Below, in pieces: positions 62,801-64,000 of a stretch of DNA of 64,000 bases. This DNA is from Petroclostridium sp. X23 (lineage in GTDB: Bacteria; Bacillota; Clostridia; SK-Y3), in assembly GCF_030013905.1 (NCBI RefSeq), contig NZ_CP124862.1, positions 1,987,051-2,051,050 of the forward strand. Reading direction: 5' to 3'. The translations under genes were made by a program, and so were the position numbers. Under the pieces are notes generated by a model, which saw nothing but the letters and a program-made list of their open reading frames with translations, was not told the DNA's origin and searched no databases. The first letter of the stretch is position 1. Each line of letters starts with the position of its first letter.

Positions 62801-63939
62801 TTCCATAAAAGTGCAAGCGTTAATATATCTGTAACACCTTCGTAAAATTGAGTGTTCTTTTCACTCAACTCAATAAGCCTAGTTTTTCTATCATCATCAT
62901 CTTTGTCGTCAAAATATTTTTGTATTTGTTCTTTATTCAAATTTTCAATTGTGTGTTCTGATATATCAGGAAATGTAGCTTTTAAAATTAATTTATTATA
63001 GCTGGATAATCTGGACGATATTATTATTTTTTTAGTTGTTTCTTTTTCTAATAGACTCTCAATAAACAGTAAAGTTGAAGTTATAGCTTTGTTCGAAATT
63101 TCATCAAGACCATCAAGCAAGAATATGAAATTATTATTATTCAAATCCGCAACAATATTTCGTTCTACTAAATCTAGCGGCGTATTATTTAAATTAATAA
63201 ATATGCATAATGCCCCTACATTATCTATCACTTCAAGCTGTTCCTCTGTTGATTCTTTATCATATCCTCCATAAATATTAAATAATTTTCGCATACATAC
63301 ACTTTTGCCAGAACCAGCAGCGCCAGTAAAGAGATGCAATTTATCTTTAGACTTTAATAGTGCCTCACTGTATTCCCTAACTGTTAACACAGTATCGTTA
63401 TCTAATAAATTTAGCTCGACATACTCTTTTGACTGTATTAGGGTGTTCATTCGGACACTTTTGCTATCAGATAGCTTTTTTAAGATATCTGTTTTCCCAA
63501 AATAAAATTCCGCCAAATCTATATTGTTTGGTTGATTTAAACTGATTACAAAATTGTTAGGTAAAAACCATTCTACAGTTATACCTTTCTTTTTGCATTT
63601 ATCCTCTATGTTTTTAGCGCTTTTGCAAGAAGTTTGTGCCTGTTGATTAATGTATATAATGATATGGTTCAGTTTATCATAATTTGCTAATGCTTTATCA
63701 ATAGACTCACTAATATTTGCATAATTGATGTTTTTATCGAAAAACTTAGCTTGAAATCCACAATACTTATCATCAGAATTCTTAATAGGCTCTGTTTCCA
63801 GACCTACTTGATTAAAGTCGGTGCGAGCCCCTTCTGCAAGATTGTATTTACGGCAAAATAAAAAATAGCATAACATTTCAAATGCTTCTGTTACTTTTGA
63901 ATGCTTTAATTCAAAAGCTTTCCAATTTATATCTACCAT
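59866..63939 (-). CDS. NACHT-type STAND NTPase with N-terminal PD-(D/E)XK-like domain (Avs/bNACHT-like)
   Basis: From the ATG at 63939 (after AAGGAG) the protein has 1357 residues. Numbers below are for the frame starting three bases earlier. The first 140 residues look like a Mrr/Cap4-type nuclease: acidic VGLETEP, then GFQAKFF with Q64-x-K66. A NACHT ATPase follows: Walker A GAAGSGKS (207-214), Walker B IFLLDGLDEI (273-282, the NACHT-type Asp-Gly-x-Asp-Glu) and sensor IISSR. The C-terminal 900 residues are helical and repeat-like with no recognised domain. By family knowledge such proteins sense a phage part through the C-terminus, oligomerise with ATP and use the N-terminus as an effector. 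That role is inferred. It is adjacent to a WYL regulator in a mobile-element-rich island. Confidence 0.82.
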   Translation of the reverse strand: MVDINWKAFELKHSKVTEAFEMLCYFLFCRKYNLAEGARTDFNQVGLETEPIKNSDDKYCGFQAKFFDKNINYANISESIDKALANYDKLNHIIIYINQQAQTSCKSAKNIEDKCKKKGITVEWFLPNNFVISLNQPNNIDLAEFYFGKTDILKKLSDSKSVRMNTLIQSKEYVELNLLDNDTVLTVREYSEALLKSKDKLHLFTGAAGSGKSVCMRKLFNIYGGYDKESTEEQLEVIDNVGALCIFINLNNTPLDLVERNIVADLNNNNFIFLLDGLDEISNKAITSTLLFIESLLEKETTKKIIISSRLSSYNKLILKATFPDISEHTIENLNKEQIQKYFDDKDDDDRKTRLIELSEKNTQFYEGVTDILTLALLWKHIYNIKANNYFADLMEVSVSTILNDIHHRKYLEELNIPNPKEKAIIEINKKLAFYLFENEKFCFTQKELQKIINSVYSKCDYTSTNQIVSYMADNFFDTVITENTQTFSYRHRRFAEYFTLLCLENKIQEDLSYLRQNNIIINYDLFEKMLIPYLQSKAIRGKNIPLAFKVGLFNVYLGNDNAWGVDKAFYYWSRWIIYSIAALPDDIFINVVEDKAIPIYKFLYDVPQKIISLLSEDKKLSFNEDFRQNYINYILLIALMHKFNKREFLARLLSNYEKITALIREKKYYFNSISNRDNYLVWQCLLYIKTVVIEDNINGKIEKIIKTSTEINVDNLFAEYISTDIFYLSSFYYNLLLYYPDKCADIVTKMNLNQLSVFVLAVSNPECLDRIAKNESIKNSLASVFKEQISGQGFGTILCLALKKILGCCLTEDEIVIVTSYLNTNEFKSHSIFWKEHCDVVGFVLMAFNEQINSEKIDSAVRQYVNAYNQYFQLINGSYTISKFVSCIKKNLYGNSEGIYYIRILLGKALALSDMDEESIKGAVDYLNDSMKEGGLLIIYHTMKLFNPTRFNKLISISTINKLDNPRIYQDINYTSTSDLLFMLSFITSSHNRIGGYEQLLKGLSNGMMRMNDRKDTIGDYKLLEGLEVILKNNWVSTDELIGYSDRILLIANKMNAFHIENDVHGKTMELLQKYDFDAAEYYYNQISGIAECYNSIYYDFACGLVCRGRGVDDIENCLSNIKASFDRYHQKVEWDSFYFKISIYLRIAICDFYSSSVQNKYFIKACEEIDELEYAGWSRELKAREYEIYAKLCSARNKEMDVDKEKEIEYSKGSKKQENNTFKILNDINSKEELKIFISKLRREYRIDSFEVNDMLIKKSIDLIGNIEDIIKVLSESHYPSNISYSTNSPNFWMTVVSALKNTKTKGSIFDYLVNHGGGHDGFSEVIKIYGYLGNKDICLKTFDTMIDCIEFLLC

Positions 63940-64000
63940 CAATTATTTCTCCTTATCAGTTGTCATTTATATAGATGAAATTTTCAAACCGAAAAGTACG

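Overview
The window looks like a low-GC, Gram-positive anaerobe of the class Clostridia. The signs are strong Shine-Dalgarno sites (AGGAGG-type), an oxygen-sensitive class III ribonucleotide reductase, RNase J, a HelD-type helicase, lipoproteins with lipoboxes and S-layer-homology (SLH) surface proteins. The species cannot be fixed from the sequence alone. No rRNA, tRNA or CRISPR array was seen.

Region 1 (1-13.2 kb) is a small-molecule uptake and metabolism locus on the minus strand. A lipoprotein substrate-binding protein is followed by a 17-bp hairpin, two different permeases and two different ATPases of the nitrate/sulfonate/taurine ABC type. A LarA-like nickel-pincer racemase homologue, a beta-hydroxyacid dehydrogenase and a TauE/SafE-type permease follow. 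Upstream lie a membrane-anchored paralogue of the binding protein, a YesM-type histidine kinase and a YesN-type response regulator, which probably sense the substrate. Two 246-248-bp MITE-like copies flank the regulatory genes in opposite orientations. The two ATPases look like a complementary asymmetric pair.

Region 2 (13.6-26.2 kb) is mostly housekeeping: a DNA alkyl-repair methyltransferase, a DUF554 membrane protein, a broken transposase, an MFS carrier, RNase J, HelD and NrdD. It also holds a degenerate prfC (RF3) and a set of small genes with an excisionase-like HTH protein and a methyltransferase.

Region 3 (26.4-45.3 kb) concerns the cell surface and signalling. A 2871-residue SLH protein is divergent from a MalT/LuxR-type regulator. 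Next come a histidine kinase, a response regulator and a protein with two periplasmic-binding domains fused to degenerate GGDEF and EAL domains, all in one overlapping operon. A second SLH protein follows.

Region 4 (45.4-64 kb) is a mobile and defence-like island. It contains an apparently intact IS110 with a structured leader (candidate bridge RNA), two related lipoproteins, a DUF554 scar and a 253-bp element with six 20-bp repeats. It also has an unrecognised two-gene unit (HNH-motif membrane protein plus a large protein with PH-like domains). A second IS110 follows, whose leader appears to be split by an antisense group II intron. A WYL regulator and a 1357-residue NACHT-type protein with an N-terminal nuclease-like domain complete the island. 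The best candidates for something new are the intron inside the bridge-RNA region, the HNH/PH-like pair, and the NACHT gene.
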